Source: Isoetes taiwanensis
Lineage: Eukaryota; Streptophyta; Lycopodiopsida; Isoetales; Isoetaceae
Assembly: GCA_021234155.1 (NCBI GenBank)
Contig: JAJEKV010000071.1
Coordinates: 4,462,483-4,526,482, forward strand
Direction of reading: 5' to 3'
Length of the DNA: 64,000 nt
The translations under genes were made by a program, and so were the position numbers. This document shows, piece by piece, positions 53,990-64,000 of this stretch (positions are counted from its first letter, which is position 1; each line of letters opens with the position of its first letter). The notes under the pieces are model-generated. The model did not search any database and was not told where the DNA came from. It saw only the letters and a program-made list of their open reading frames with translations.

Positions 53990-54640
53990 AAGAAACAGGG
54001 GACGGAATTTATTAGGTTTCAATATTTAATGCACACACGTGTCATTACCACAGGACTTCAAACAAAATTTGATACGTGTCAGCACCATAGGACTTCAAAC
54101 AAAATAACATTAAACAAAATAACATCAAACAGAAAAAGAGACTGACTTATATATGAGTTGATTATTTTTGCCAAAATATTATAAGTCATTAAAAAATAAT
54201 AAAAATTACATGATTTTGTTCAGAATTTTGAGACGAATCTAAATATGGAAAATCTAATTTAAAAAAAGCTTCCCTTGTTAGCAGGGTTGCTTAACCCCCC
54301 GCCCGTTTTCCTGCATTCCTAGCTATGCCACGTGTCATGCCACGTCAGCTGTTTTTAATCTCAACCATTAGATTTCTTAATTTCGCATCGGACGGCCATG
54401 AAAATTAGAAAGTCCTTGAAAATCACTTCTCCTCTTCTCCGACCATCCCGATTCCCTCTGCTTGCTCGACTTTCTTCTAGGCCTTGTCGAATTCGATGGA
54501 TGAAGAGGGTGACGGATTTGAACCTGCCAGTGAAGGTGAAGAAAAATAGATAAGTAATGACGATTCAAAGTCTGAAGCACCAGGTGGGGCGTTTTCAAAA
54601 TTAACACCTCCGCTGCTTCTTTTAAGCGTCTTGTAATCAG
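53990..54640. other. Intergenic
   Basis: Short repeats (ACTTCAAACAAAAT.., AAACAAAATAACAT) at 54053-54130. On the minus strand 54686-54477 a Ser/Pro-rich frame of 69 codons exists without domain. CCACGTGTC at 54328 and 54338-54345 is doubled. No gene recognised. Confidence 0.45.
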
Positions 54641-54774
54641 CTGGTGGGCAACCACTTCGGGAAAACCCCATCCCCATTATGGACACCTGGGATCAACGTT
54701 ACAAGGTATGCGATTTTTCATTGCTTTCTACTTGTAGGCACGTTTAGAGCTGAAATCTCTAGGTTTTGGTTTAT

Positions 54775-55215
54775 CCAGAGCATGTCCGATTCTGAGATCT
54801 TCATTGAATATGGTGTTACAGATTAGGAAAGGTAGCTATGGAGTAGTATGCTCAGCCATTGACGGTGGGAAGGTAGCTTTAAAAAAAAAAAATCTAATAA
54901 TATATTTGAGCATGTGTCAGATGCAACACGCATTCTAAGAGAAGTTAAGCTTCTTCAGCTTTTACGGCACGCAGATGTAGTTGAGATTAGGTATATTATG
55001 CTTCCTCCTTGGTGCCGTGAATTTGAAGATTTTATATGTATTCGGGCTCATGGAGTCGGATCTTCATCAAGTTATCAAGGTAAATAATACTCCCGAATAT
55101 TATCAATTCTTTCTGTACAAGCTTCTAAGGGGGGCTGAAGTATATTCACTCAGCTAAAGAACTTATATGGGAAACACATCAGTATCTGTTGTGATGTATA
55201 GATCCCGACCCAAAA
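54775..55215 (+). pseudogene. MAP kinase pseudogene (most like the TDY class)
   Basis: FIEYGVTD, stop/shift, GKGSYGVV (one base out), CSAIDGGKVAL-KK, then in mixed frames NIFEHVSDATRILREVKLLQ LLRH, (D)VVEIR.IMLPP, ELMESDLHQVIK, YYQFFLYKLLRG and a trace of Y(I)HSA. The block order EYG...GKGSYG...A(I)D...VA(I)KK...DA.RILRE.KLL.LLRH.D.VEI.(H)IMLPP...FELMESDLHQVI is that of plant MAP kinases, most like the group that carries a TDY activation loop. The catalytic loop survives only as a broken trace near 55200, and the TDY motif itself is not seen. Frameshifts occur about every 50 bases, so it is old. Confidence 0.85.
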
Positions 55216-55219
55216 GATT

Positions 55220-58039
55220 CTTGTTATTTCAGCTAATGTGAGAGAATATTGATTTCAACGTTGGCTTCGGAGCATACGTTGGCATCATAAGTTTAGATTA
55301 AGCAAGGCAATTTTAAACCACAGAAGCATGACCCCTCACAGAAAAGAAAGATGATGTAAAATGTTGCTATTCTTTTTGTGGCAAATGCTGTGCTCATAGC
55401 CTAAAATTTTCTTCCAAGGACTTGAATACAGGTCAGTTAACCTTTTACAACAACAATCAACTTTTATAGTCAGAAAGATGGTCCATTCAAGTTTATTTGA
55501 CATGCATTATTTCAGTTTTATAACTGATCGCAATCACGCATGATTGAGAGAACTAGTGGAGATTCTGCCAGCTTTCATTGCATACATCGTGAGCTATTTT
55601 ACTGCAGAGGTTGTTCGTGGATTGTGGAAGTATGCGTCAATGAATAGAAACGATTGGCCAAGTTCAGCAGCAGTTTTCATTCGTGTAAAAGTTCTTACTT
55701 CTTGAAATGGATACAGTACAGAAAGATGGGAAAATGCTGGGTCCTATGTAGCTACTGAGAACTTATACGTGATTTTCAAGTTGTTTTCCTGCATTTAATT
55801 CTCAGTGCAAAGGACCCTTCAAGTAAGCCGCTGCTTTCATTGTTTGTTATTTTGTGGCAGACTTGCTCTGGACCCATTCAAGGTGCTGAAACTCCGGACC
55901 CATCCAAGATGCTGAAACTCCTCCTGTGTAGTCAGCGTTCTGACTCGTGGATATACTGATATAGGTTGGCTACGGAATCTTAAGTTTTCTTTGTAAAAGT
56001 GGAAATATTACATTGAATTTGTTGTGTCTGATTTTCACAGAAGCCCACATTAGCTTCTATTCACATCCTTGTCATCCTTCTTAGGACTGTTCTACTGTAG
56101 GAGCATAAATTCTAGTCTGACTCGTGGATATAGGTTGGCTACGGGATCTTAAGTTTTATTTGTAAGAGTGGAAATATTACGTTGAGTTTGTTGGCTTGAT
56201 ATTCACAAAAGCCCACTTTAGCTTCTATTTACATTCTTGCCATCCTTCTTAACTAGAAGCATAAATTCTAGATTTCCAGAAGCCATACATATCAACTGTA
56301 ACCAGCAAAGTGCATGTGATCGTCACAAGGGATATGGCTATAATATTGTATTGTAATATTGCTTTTTGATATAGGACCATCATCCTTCAATTTCCTTCAG
56401 CATTCTTGATTGTGGAGTCATTGTTACGGCCTTTGCGATGGAGAGGTTAGTGTGCTGGATATGTGCAGCAAATACATTTGCCAGGCTACATATACACATA
56501 TATAACAGAAAAATCTGTTTTGGATCTTCTGCAATTATTTATAGTTTTGGCTCTGCAATTTCATTTAGCTTTGTTGGTATCCATAGCCTCTTACTAATGC
56601 CTTATGTATTTACAGGAAATACATAAGCCTTACAAGATACATGTGCCATTAAAATATGTTGATTTTTTCGCCAATAGTGGAAGAACAATGAAGATAACGA
56701 TATAGGAGATAGAAAAAGTAATTTTGGCCATCCTCCATATGTGGCTTTCAAAGGCGCTTTTATGCACCTATTTCTCGGTGCAAAGGACCCTTGAGGGTAA
56801 GCTTTGCTTTGATTCTTCGTTATGGAGGAATTTCCTTAAAGTAGAGGATCTATTGTTGGGTTAATGAAGGTGCCTAATTGACTTGCAATTTTATCTCTGT
56901 TTCCTTCCATGATATTTCAGAGATTTTAGGCTTAATAAATGGTGCTACATTGACCCAAAGTATCCTGCAATTTATCAGGATCCCAAAATGACGCTGTTAA
57001 ATTTATTCTGATAGCATGCTGGTTGTCTATTGTGATGATATGGGGGTTATTCTTCATTATATAGCCCCTGCCACTAGAAAACGAAGAGAATGAAGAGGTT
57101 GTGCTACCTAAGTTTGCCATATTGTAGCATTCTACCTTGTATAGTAGTTTTGACAATTAGCATTATCATCTACATGCATTTTTGTCTTCATAAAATTCCC
57201 ATTTCATGTATAAAGTACTGTTCTGCTTCTTGAACATCAAGCTTTGCCATAGAATGAGTTGCTTGCAATTTGCCCCCTTCTGTTCCACTGAGGTATGGAG
57301 AAGTGGGAATAGTTGGAAATATATTCAATTGAAACCGTTCATTATTCAAAAAATCCTTCAAGAATGTGCCAGCAAATATCATCTCCTTTGGAGTTGATGC
57401 AAATATGTCTTCTTTGGAGAAATCAACTTGTGCAGGACAAGTGGTCATTTAGAGCAAGAAATGTCCATCCTTAGAAATGTGGTAACTATGTGAGATTATA
57501 CAATACATCTGGTGTTATATATATGTCTTGCTACTTGAAGTATGAATACCATTATTAATTGAGGATAATATGACATTGCTTGCAAATGAAGTACCATCCT
57601 TCAAACTGTTAGTGCCCTAGGTCATATGGTATATATTCATGCGAAGATTTGTTTAGTCACTTGAAAACACATTGCTTTAAACGAGAGTTGATATAAAAAC
57701 ACAATATATAGTCACTTGGAAAGCTCATTGTTCAAAACGAGAGTTCACACAAAAGCACAATAAATAATGTACTTCTCTTGGCAAGCAATAGCCAACATGT
57801 GTGCAAAGTGTTTTTTGATATAGAATACATAATGCAGGAAATCTTATTCAAAATAGCATCCTTGTGCCTCATTTTGGTGCTGGTGGTTTGCGCATGTGGC
57901 ATTCCCAAACCACCAACAGGCCAAAATGAGAAACCCCTTTATTGTTTTCAATTCTACATAGTCCTAATAGCACAAATGCTTGACATACTTTCTCAAGAAC
58001 ATATTATAACATGTGCATGAACCTAACCCAACTATGCAA
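55220..58039. other. Gene-poor stretch with a 177-bp tandem duplication
   Basis: 55941-56117 and 56118-56272 are two copies of a unit starting TGACTCGTGGATATA and ending GCATAAATTCTAG; the first has an 8-bp repeat and extra bases. Possible relics of kinase introns. Single frames of 60-86 codons here show no domain. Confidence 0.6.
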
Positions 58040-58049
58040 TCTAATCCAC

Positions 58050-58423
58050 CCCTTGCCCAAGCCTGCGTTACCACAAAACACAAAGAGACCGACGAGCAAA
58101 CGGGGGACGCGAAAGGCATCACGGTCCATATCGATGACTCCCTCCACCACATGCACGTCAAGCGAACGCTGGTCGAGTACAAGCACCAGAGGCCCAGGAC
58201 CATCTTCAAGAAGACGTTCCCGCTCGCGCTAGCATACGCCATGACGGGGCACAAGAGCCAGAGCTCTACGATAGAAGGCAACGCAATCATGGTCGTGAGG
58301 AGGGCGTTCATGCCCGACTGCTGTACGTGATGCTCTCGCGAATCAAGGACAGGAAGCAACTGTCGATCGTGTTGTCGATCACGACGGCGAACTTCCAGCC
58401 GAACAAGACGCTGCTAATGTAGC
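58050..58423 (+). pseudogene. PIF1-type helicase C-terminal fragment (Helitron-like), frameshifted
   Basis: 58050-58330 in one frame: VHIDDSLHHMHVKRTLVEYK, TIFKKTFPLALAYAMTGHKS, SSTIEGNAIMVVRRAF. The AMT.HKSQ.STIE block is helicase motif V of the PIF1/RecD group. After a shift at about 58316, LLYVMLSRIKDRKQLSIV gives motif VI ((L)YV.LSR) and the frame closes at the stop at 58423 (..LLM). This is the end of an SF1 helicase as found in the Rep-helicase of Helitrons and in PIF1-like proteins of large DNA viruses. Its codons end mostly in G or C and its GC content far exceeds that of flanking DNA. The ATP-binding part is absent and no Helitron 3' hairpin (CTRR) was located. Confidence 0.8.
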
Positions 58424-60690
58424 CGTTTCAAAACCTGTGGCAATTCCCATTTCGCCGTGCGAGGGGAAACGGTACATCTCCAACATATTAAACCTTTAAG
58501 CATGTTCAAGTAGTCGTTTGATGCCCAATACTGAGGCTTTTGATTCCTATATAGAACTTTGGACTTTTTCCACTTGGACTTTTGACCGCAATAGTCGTGT
58601 CTTTTTTACCAAACGCTTATTTAGACATGATTGAGTAGTAGGGACGTGCATTACGCGCAATTCTTAAATCTCCGTAACATTACACAAAGGCATCCAAGCC
58701 TTTGCAGGCATACCGGAAGAAAAAACAAAAAACCCTAAGAAGGTCGCCGCCGATCCTCGAATTACCACCCAAAAAAACCAGCGCGAACCCGACTGCCTAG
58801 CCTTCTTCCCAACCCTGCAGTTCTGGTAGTTGTGATATTGACGTCTGAGAGCACGCTGCTCTTTGTGCGGAGCCAAGCCAAAGGGAGAACAAAAAATGAC
58901 CATTTCTAAAGTAGCACGGGCCGATTTTGGTCTGTCAATTTCACCACAAGCCCCCTCTAATCTAACAGGTATGTCTTTTGCATTTTCGAAACTCATTCAT
59001 CTAATTTCTGTAGTGCGATTCACAAGGCCACCAAAAAAAATTATTATTAGTTTTCTACAATTAAATGCACATGCAAACCATCCTTGTGTAGTAAACGTGT
59101 GCCTGGCATTGTCACGGTAATATAAGAGCTTGTGTGTTTTCACATGCCTTTAATATAAGTGTGTTACTTTTGTATAATAGCTGATATTGTTACAACGCCT
59201 ATTCTTGTGTGATGTGCGATGTGCGATGTTCTTAATGACAAAGGTTGATGTGTGGAGTTGATATGATTTGCCTCACATAAAGATAAGGTACACATACATT
59301 ACATGTCTAATATCCTATAAATTTCAACAAACATGAACAAAAGATTAGGTACGCATACATTACATGTCTCGTATCCATAAATTTCACCAAATAAGGATTT
59401 TATGTGTCATAGCGCTCTAATAATAGGTGCTTCAGGTGCCTGACATTGCCAGGATTTAGTAAGATCGTGATATATTGGGATTGGTAAAAGGTTGGATGGC
59501 TAGAACGTGCAGTTTGGCTGGAATGAGATATAGAGAGAGATGCAAGAGTGAATATTATTTTGTTGGTTGTTGATTTGTTTAAATGCTCGTGTAGATAAAG
59601 GCCGAGCGTTGCCTTTTATAAAGAGCAATTTGAAGCCCTAGACAACACATTCTAAAAGCTCAAAGCACTTACAACATTTGTTGAAGGTTGCTTATTCCAT
59701 AGGCTTCAATCACTGTAGGAATGCTCCCATAAATGTTATGTTTGATCATATTCAACAGCCTGCATACATATCATTCTAAAGTGTTTAAGATTGAGTTCAA
59801 TGTGGTCCAAGGATCAGCCTCCAATGATACACATATTTACATGTTCTAGCATATCTTGTATCTTTCTAAAAACAGTTGTTAGTGGGAGTGCATAATCTAG
59901 AAGCTGCAACTGAAATAAATAGCCTTGCTCTAAATGGACTTTGAACAATATGATTTACTAAGCTTTAGCAGCACTATGATAAGTGTGATTGACTATTCAA
60001 CTAAGCTAAAATGTCTACTGTGAAACAAATATGTTTACGTTATGGTGAAGAAGAGGCTTAAAAATTCACATATCTTAATGCAATGGGCCCCGCCAAATAG
60101 AATGCAAAACTAAGCCAATAGAGGCCTGCCAAATAGAATGCAAAGCTAAGCCAATGTCGATACAACTAAGGCAGTGTGATACAACTCTGATTTCCCTGTT
60201 AGAATGTGAGCCCTATGTTCCCTTGAGGTGTTCAAAGTTGTTTTGAGGTGTTCATAGTTTATGTCAAAGCCTATGATGCAAGCCATCAAAACTTACACAA
60301 CTCTGCAAAAGTTCATTGAAGAAATTCAATACATTCAAGTATACACAATGAGTGCACATAGAATTGAAATGGGAGCTGGTGATATTTCATAGATTGCTAA
60401 CAAAATAATCATCTGATCTATATAACAAAATAAGCAAGGATGTTCTCTCCACTTCAACACGAAAATGGCAGATCACCCTGTAAGCTTGCATAGAAAGCAA
60501 ATTCAACACAAATACAAAGAGGAATTATCTGATCCAAAGATCCAACTTTTTATCGTGTACAATCAACATCTTTGCCAATGATTTATTTGCAGCTTTATAT
60601 AACATTAGATGTACTTGCTCTTATCTACTTATTCAACAAATTTCTATCAGCAAAAGCAAGGAGGAAGTTATATGTATAAGCTGGAATATA
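58424..60690. other. Gene-poor stretch, short tandem duplications
   Basis: About 65-bp tandem duplicate at 59281-59398 (ACATACATTACATGTCT in both copies); 39-bp duplicate at 60089-60160 (GCCAAATAGAATGCAAA twice). A plus-strand start at 58898 (MTISKVARADFGLSISPQ) precedes a plausible donor at 58970, but no continuation was found. Confidence 0.5.
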
Positions 60691-62147
60691 GATAAAACAG
60701 ATCCAAGAAAACTGCCACCTGCTTCACTGCCATATACATCCCCTCACATAGATCAACGATCTCAATTAGCGTTGTAGGATCTTGGTCAGCATATCAAACA
60801 TTGATGAGAGGATTAGAAGCCATTTCTTCACTTTCATGAGGAACCACATCCAGAACAATATCCCTATTTGGATGATTCATATGTCAAATATTTTCCATGT
60901 AACTTGAAACTGAAAATGGGTATGCATATATTTGAGGACGTTGTTTTCCAGACTGACCAGACATATGTAAACTATATCCAACTATTATGAATAACTGAAA
61001 TAATAAAACCATATACAACCCTGCAAATGTCCTGCATTTCTACATCTTGAGCAGTTAGAATTATGTATACGCCCCTTCTTGACCTTGCAGGAAGAGTGCT
61101 ATTATAGGAGAAATGCCTAGTAAATTTTGTATACTAAGCCTGGTAACGCTTTTTCCCTCCGAATAATATCGTAGGGTGAATGCCAGAGACACACGTTTTT
61201 CCTCAAATATATTGAAAATAAGTGAATAAACTCAAGATCTGAAACAAAGATCTGCAAGTTTTTGCTCTAGAATAGAAAGGATTTGTCTTAAACAGAGTTA
61301 ACGTAACAGACAATAAACTTACAACACATCTGTTCTCCACAGAGAAGATCTACCATGCCTCCAAACATCTTGGAAAGGATGATAACATAGCAGTGTATAA
61401 TTCAAACAAAAAAAATAGAAGAACAACTTGACTTCCGTGCACAACAGCGAGCAAATATCATGACTATCTTTAATCATACCTCTTGCATGTATCAAGAGTT
61501 GAATGCCTAGGAAGTGTCTCCTTGGTCATGAACAATGCTATACTTTGAAAACGTAGCTGGAAAACCAGATGTATAGAATAAGCTGGATAAACTAAAGTCT
61601 GTTAGTGGCTTATGCATATCCAGATTTAAAGTACTTATGCATGTGTATTTGACCCATATAGAGCTGTAGAAATAAGTTGTAAATGAGCAAGCAAATGGGA
61701 ACTGCAAAACATGCGAACCTGGCAACAACTTCTAAAGAGCTTGTGGGTAGCAGAAAATGTAGAACTGGAACTCTGAAAACGGCGTGGAGAAATGAATTGA
61801 TATCTACTAACGTCAAAGCCTTGAATATGTATTCGAATGACCTCCGCTGCCTTATTTAGCATGCTGCTCTTAGACCTATCACAAATCAAAATGCAAGGTC
61901 AGACCCCAAAAAAAAATCATATGCAAAAGAAACGCAGTTCACCTTTCTGATTTCACTCGCATAGAATCAGAGCGCGTACTTGATGTTCTGCAGAATCCTG
62001 AAGAATGGAGATTGTGCCAGAACCTAAAAGATCGATGAAGGCTTTTAGGTGGATCTCCCCCTCCCGATGATAACCCAACAGATCTTGCGCCATAATCATT
62101 CCCGTTAATTTGCCATTTCCCACACAGGCATTTTGCCTTAATACCAT
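60690..62147 (-). pseudogene. Possible multi-exon gene of unknown family
   Basis: ATG at 62147 opens MVLRQNACVGNGKLTGMIMA, QDLLGYHREGEIHLKAFIDL, LGSGTISILQDSAEHQ and meets a GTACGC donor at about 61980. A second block, SKSSMLNKAAEVIRIHIQGF D (61868-61810), follows a GATAG/CAAG-like acceptor. A third, MHKPLTDFSLSSLFYTSGFP (about 61610-61550), ends with a stop at 61507. Farther on, 60890-60700 reads RDIVLDVVPHESEEMASNPL then YADQDPTTLIEIVDLCEGMY MAVKQ before a GT. I do not know the family. One stop lies in the last block. Blocks are 100-600 bp apart, as introns would allow. Low confidence that all belong together. Confidence 0.35.
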
Positions 62148-62440
62148 TTTCTCACATCATTCTATTCTATTCTATTCTCACATCGGCCTCCGTGGACGCT
62201 AAAAATCTATTCTATTCTATCTTAACATAATTTCTTGGGAAGACGATTTTGGCTGTAGATGCATGCTCCAGGCTCAAGAATATGTGCAGAAACCGGCTAA
62301 CGAAGGCATTCGACAACAGCATATGCTGACACAGAAGGAGCAAAAAGTCGCATTTAATTAAAGTGGGTCAAATCTCGAAGTTTGGGACTCAGACTGAAAA
62401 TGAGACTCATGAAAAAAAAAAGTAAGTTGCCATTGAATCA
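62148..62440. other. Intergenic upstream of the possible minus-strand gene
   Basis: TCTATTCTATTCT repeats at 62160-62220; nothing else recognised. Confidence 0.4.
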
Positions 62441-62454
62441 TTATTAGATTTTTT

Positions 62455-62745
62455 CTTGAAGGAAGGGAGGAGGAGGGAGGGAGGGAGGGAAAGGCAAAGG
62501 AGCACGAGGAGGGCAAAAGGGCCGAGCAAATGGGGAGGGGAGGGGAAGGGGAGGAGGGGGAAAGGCAAAGGGGAGGGGCAAGGCATGGGGAAGAGGAGTA
62601 GGGGCAAAAGGGGAGAGCAAAGGGGCAAAGGGGGATATAATATGGGTAGGGGCAAAAGGGCGGGGGTATATGGGTAGGAGCAAAGGGGGTGAGTTAGGGA
62701 AAGGGGTATGGGTAGGGACAAAGGGGCAAAAGGGGTGGGATATTC
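62455..62745. repeat. Purine-rich GGGAGGGGCAAA tract
   Basis: G-rich low-complexity DNA, many GGG runs and GGGGCAAAGGGG units; could form G-quadruplexes. Frames crossing it on either strand are compositional artefacts. Confidence 0.9.
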
Positions 62746-63028
62746 GAAAAAATAAAAAGATTAATTAGACAACTTAAATAATATAATTAATTAACTAATT
62801 AATTAGACAGACGATAAATAATTAAGCAATTTACACAATATATACTTAAAGAAGTTTTTTCTCGCCCCACGAGGCGAGAATGGGCACGATTTCTCCTTTC
62901 TGTGCTCCCCAAGCCTTCAGCAGAAGGCCCATGAGCGGATGACCAAGGTAAGAAACGGGCACCAAATATTTCTTTTCTTGGGCGGCCACATAGACTGGCA
63001 CAAACCCTTTAGGCGCTAAACCTGCCGC
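62746..63028. other. Intergenic; includes a TTCTCG..CGAGAA stem
   Basis: A stem TTCTCGCC / GGCGAGAA with loop CCACGA at 62859-62880 recalls the 29-33 kb palindromes. A minus-strand frame (63043-62846) has KGFVPVYVAAQEKKYLVPVS YLGHPLMGLLLKAWG, which resembles the SAUR auxin-responsive protein core (P.(G)(F/H)..VYV......(R)(F/Y)(L/V)VP..YL.HP.F..LL..A), so a SAUR-like fragment is likely. Confidence 0.5.
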
Positions 63029-63043
63029 TTGTGCCTTTGGCAT
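62846..63043 (-). CDS. SAUR-like small auxin-up RNA protein
   Basis: 65-codon frame with ATG at 63043: MPKAQAAGLAPKGFVPVYVA, then EKKYLVPVSYLGHPLMGLLL KAWGAQKGEIVP, and stop at 62846. SAUR proteins have the core PKG.(F/V)(V/A)VYVG.....RF(V/L)(V/I)P..YL.HP.F..LL..AEEE(F/Y)G; the order and spacing here match, with the final acidic block replaced by WGAQKGEIVP. In plants they act at the plasma membrane, inhibiting PP2C-D phosphatases to promote cell expansion. Intronless and short, as usual for the family. The palindrome at 62859-62880 falls inside its last codons, so the C-terminus (SWGEKKLL) was probably rewritten by that repeat. May be a functional or recently decayed gene. Confidence 0.55.
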   Translation of the reverse strand: MPKAQAAGLAPKGFVPVYVAAQEKKYLVPVSYLGHPLMGLLLKAWGAQKGEIVPILASWGEKKLL

Positions 63044-63690
63044 CTCATATATTTGTCCATGCTTGCATTTCTCTTCTTCTGCCCGGCATCGAAAAACAGC
63101 AGGTTAGGTTCCTTACTTCATTCTTCAGAAAAACATCAGGTTAGGCTCCTTACTTCATTCTTCATTCTTCACAGCGACCTCCATTCTTCATTCTTCACAG
63201 CAGGTCTGGCAACCATTCAAGATTCTTCACAGCGACCTCCCATTTCGATGCTTCTCTTGCTTGAATCCAGCAGCAAGTCTAAGAGCTTTTTGATAAAGAC
63301 TATACTGGAGCGAACCTGCCAGACCAGAAATGAGGTTTTCCGGCCCTATATATGTTCATACCCTTCCCTCCACATAATCCGTCAAACAGGCAAGTTAAGG
63401 CGCACAGAAGCATCTTCGGCATCTCTAGAACCTTAAGCTCCAGCATTTCAGTATCTCCAGAGCTGTAAGAACCAGCGGTCCGGCTTTTCACATTTCACAT
63501 CTTCAACATGATGTTTTGGCATAATCAAACATTATTCCATGCATTCTTTGTTTATTTCCACGATTGTCCCTGTTATTTTCAATCTTAACAAGGGAGGTAT
63601 GGTTATGCCTCAAAATCGCCCTTGCTTCTCTGCCATGCCATCGCAAGAGAGACGTAGCTAGATTCGGCAGATTTACAGCACTCCGGAAGC
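63044..63690. other. Possible minus-strand promoter region; CATTCTTC repeats
   Basis: Lies upstream of the SAUR-like frame. 63095-63245 contains repeated ACTTCATTCTTCA(G), GGTTAGG(C/T)TCC and TTCTTCACAGCGACCTCC units, each two or three times. No coding domain in the 135-codon plus frame that covers it. Confidence 0.5.
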
Positions 63691-63707
63691 AGGATTAGAG
63701 CCAGGAA

Positions 63708-63865
63708 TGTAACGGGCCCATGGTAGACCGCTCGAGTATTCGAACCTTGAATGTGCCTGTGGGGCGTTCCCGAGAGACCGGCATAAATGGGTAGAAGCGA
63801 CTACTCATAAATGTCTAGACGGTTTTGCCCAGTTGGCTAAGGGCATGTCGGTTAGGAACGTTACA
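63708..63865 (+). repeat. 158-bp TG..CA element (solo LTR or TRIM), copy B
   Basis: TGTAACGGGCCC at the start, GGAACGTTACA at the end; flanking perfect 5-bp duplications AGGAA (63703-63707 and 63866-63870). Opposite orientation to copy A at 23687-23844, to which it is about 90% identical by eye. No coding content. Confidence 0.9.
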
Positions 63866-63870
63866 AGGAA

Positions 63871-64000
63871 GCAGGATTAGAGCTAGAGCCAGGAAGCAGG
63901 ATTAGAGCTTGATGCCATAGCCAGGATTTTGGGCGTTCACCATAGCCACGATTTTGGGCGTGTGTACCAAATCTCGACAGTGACACATGTCCTAAATCTC
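63871..64000. repeat. Short local repeats
   Basis: GCAGGATTAGAGC(C/T) appears at about 63690, 63871 and 63896, and ATAGCCA(G/C)GATTTTGGGCGT twice at 63914-63960. Confidence 0.8.

Noticed and set aside
62407..62721. Pro/Leu-rich minus-strand frames
   Set aside because: They arise from the GGGAGGGGCAAA tract; no real protein features.
1..64000. CRISPR arrays, operons, bacterial promoters or ribosome binding sites
   Set aside because: The window is plant nuclear DNA; no regularly spaced identical repeats with unique spacers were seen, and the tandem repeats are head-to-tail duplications.

Overview
The window is nuclear DNA from a land plant: Copia and other LTR retrotransposons primed by initiator tRNA-Met, LINE debris, and plant-type gene families (F-box, PHO1, a MAPK most like the TDY class, serine carboxypeptidase, FCP1-like phosphatase). 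The C-terminal exons of an IFT80-like intraflagellar-transport gene (52.3-53.1 kb, minus) point to a lineage that makes or recently made motile sperm: fern, lycophyte, bryophyte, cycad or Ginkgo. The wide spacing, nested LTR elements and many decayed gene copies suggest a large, repeat-rich genome. A fern or lycophyte is my best guess, by inference only.

Layout. 0-1.1 kb: 3' half of a two-gene DNA transposon related to the one at 36.6-42.2 kb. 1.3-2.1 kb: purine-rich tract and minisatellite. 3.7-4.2 kb: tandem duplications. 4.33-14.59 kb: a minus-strand LTR element (TSD TTTAG) split by a plus-strand Copia element (9.2-13.9 kb, TSD ATTTG). 14.9-19.4 kb: mitochondrial-carrier pseudogene, F-box fragment, carboxypeptidase exon. 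20.4-23.1 kb: two LINE remnants facing each other. 23.7 kb and 63.7 kb: two 158-bp TG..CA insertions, each with a perfect 5-bp TSD (solo LTR or TRIM). 24.4-33.5 kb: decayed multi-exon coding material ending in an FCP1-like phosphatase domain, with a palindrome repeatedly present in its introns. 34.0-35.5 kb: two small minus-strand genes of unknown or hAT-like type. 36.58-42.19 kb: a bounded transposon with imperfect terminal inverted repeats and two convergent genes, one a DDE-type transposase and the other a coiled-coil/zinc-finger protein. 43.3-44.0 kb: another LINE tail. 44.5-51.3 kb: an intact protein kinase gene, a broken copy of its 5' end, a PHO1 pseudogene, and three copies of a GC-rich hairpin. 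52-58.5 kb: IFT80, MAPK and PIF1-helicase remnants. 59-64 kb: mostly gene-poor, with a possible decayed minus-strand gene and a purine-rich tract.

Few genes look intact: the kinase (49396-51012) is the clearest, followed by small ORFs at 34010-34522, 34946-35467 and 48339-48791. Most other coding matches carry frameshifts or stops, so the window is best read as a transposon and pseudogene landscape. The most promising undescribed system is the two-gene transposon, seen in two diverged copies with the same convergent layout. Family assignments are from motif recognition by eye; no database search was possible.
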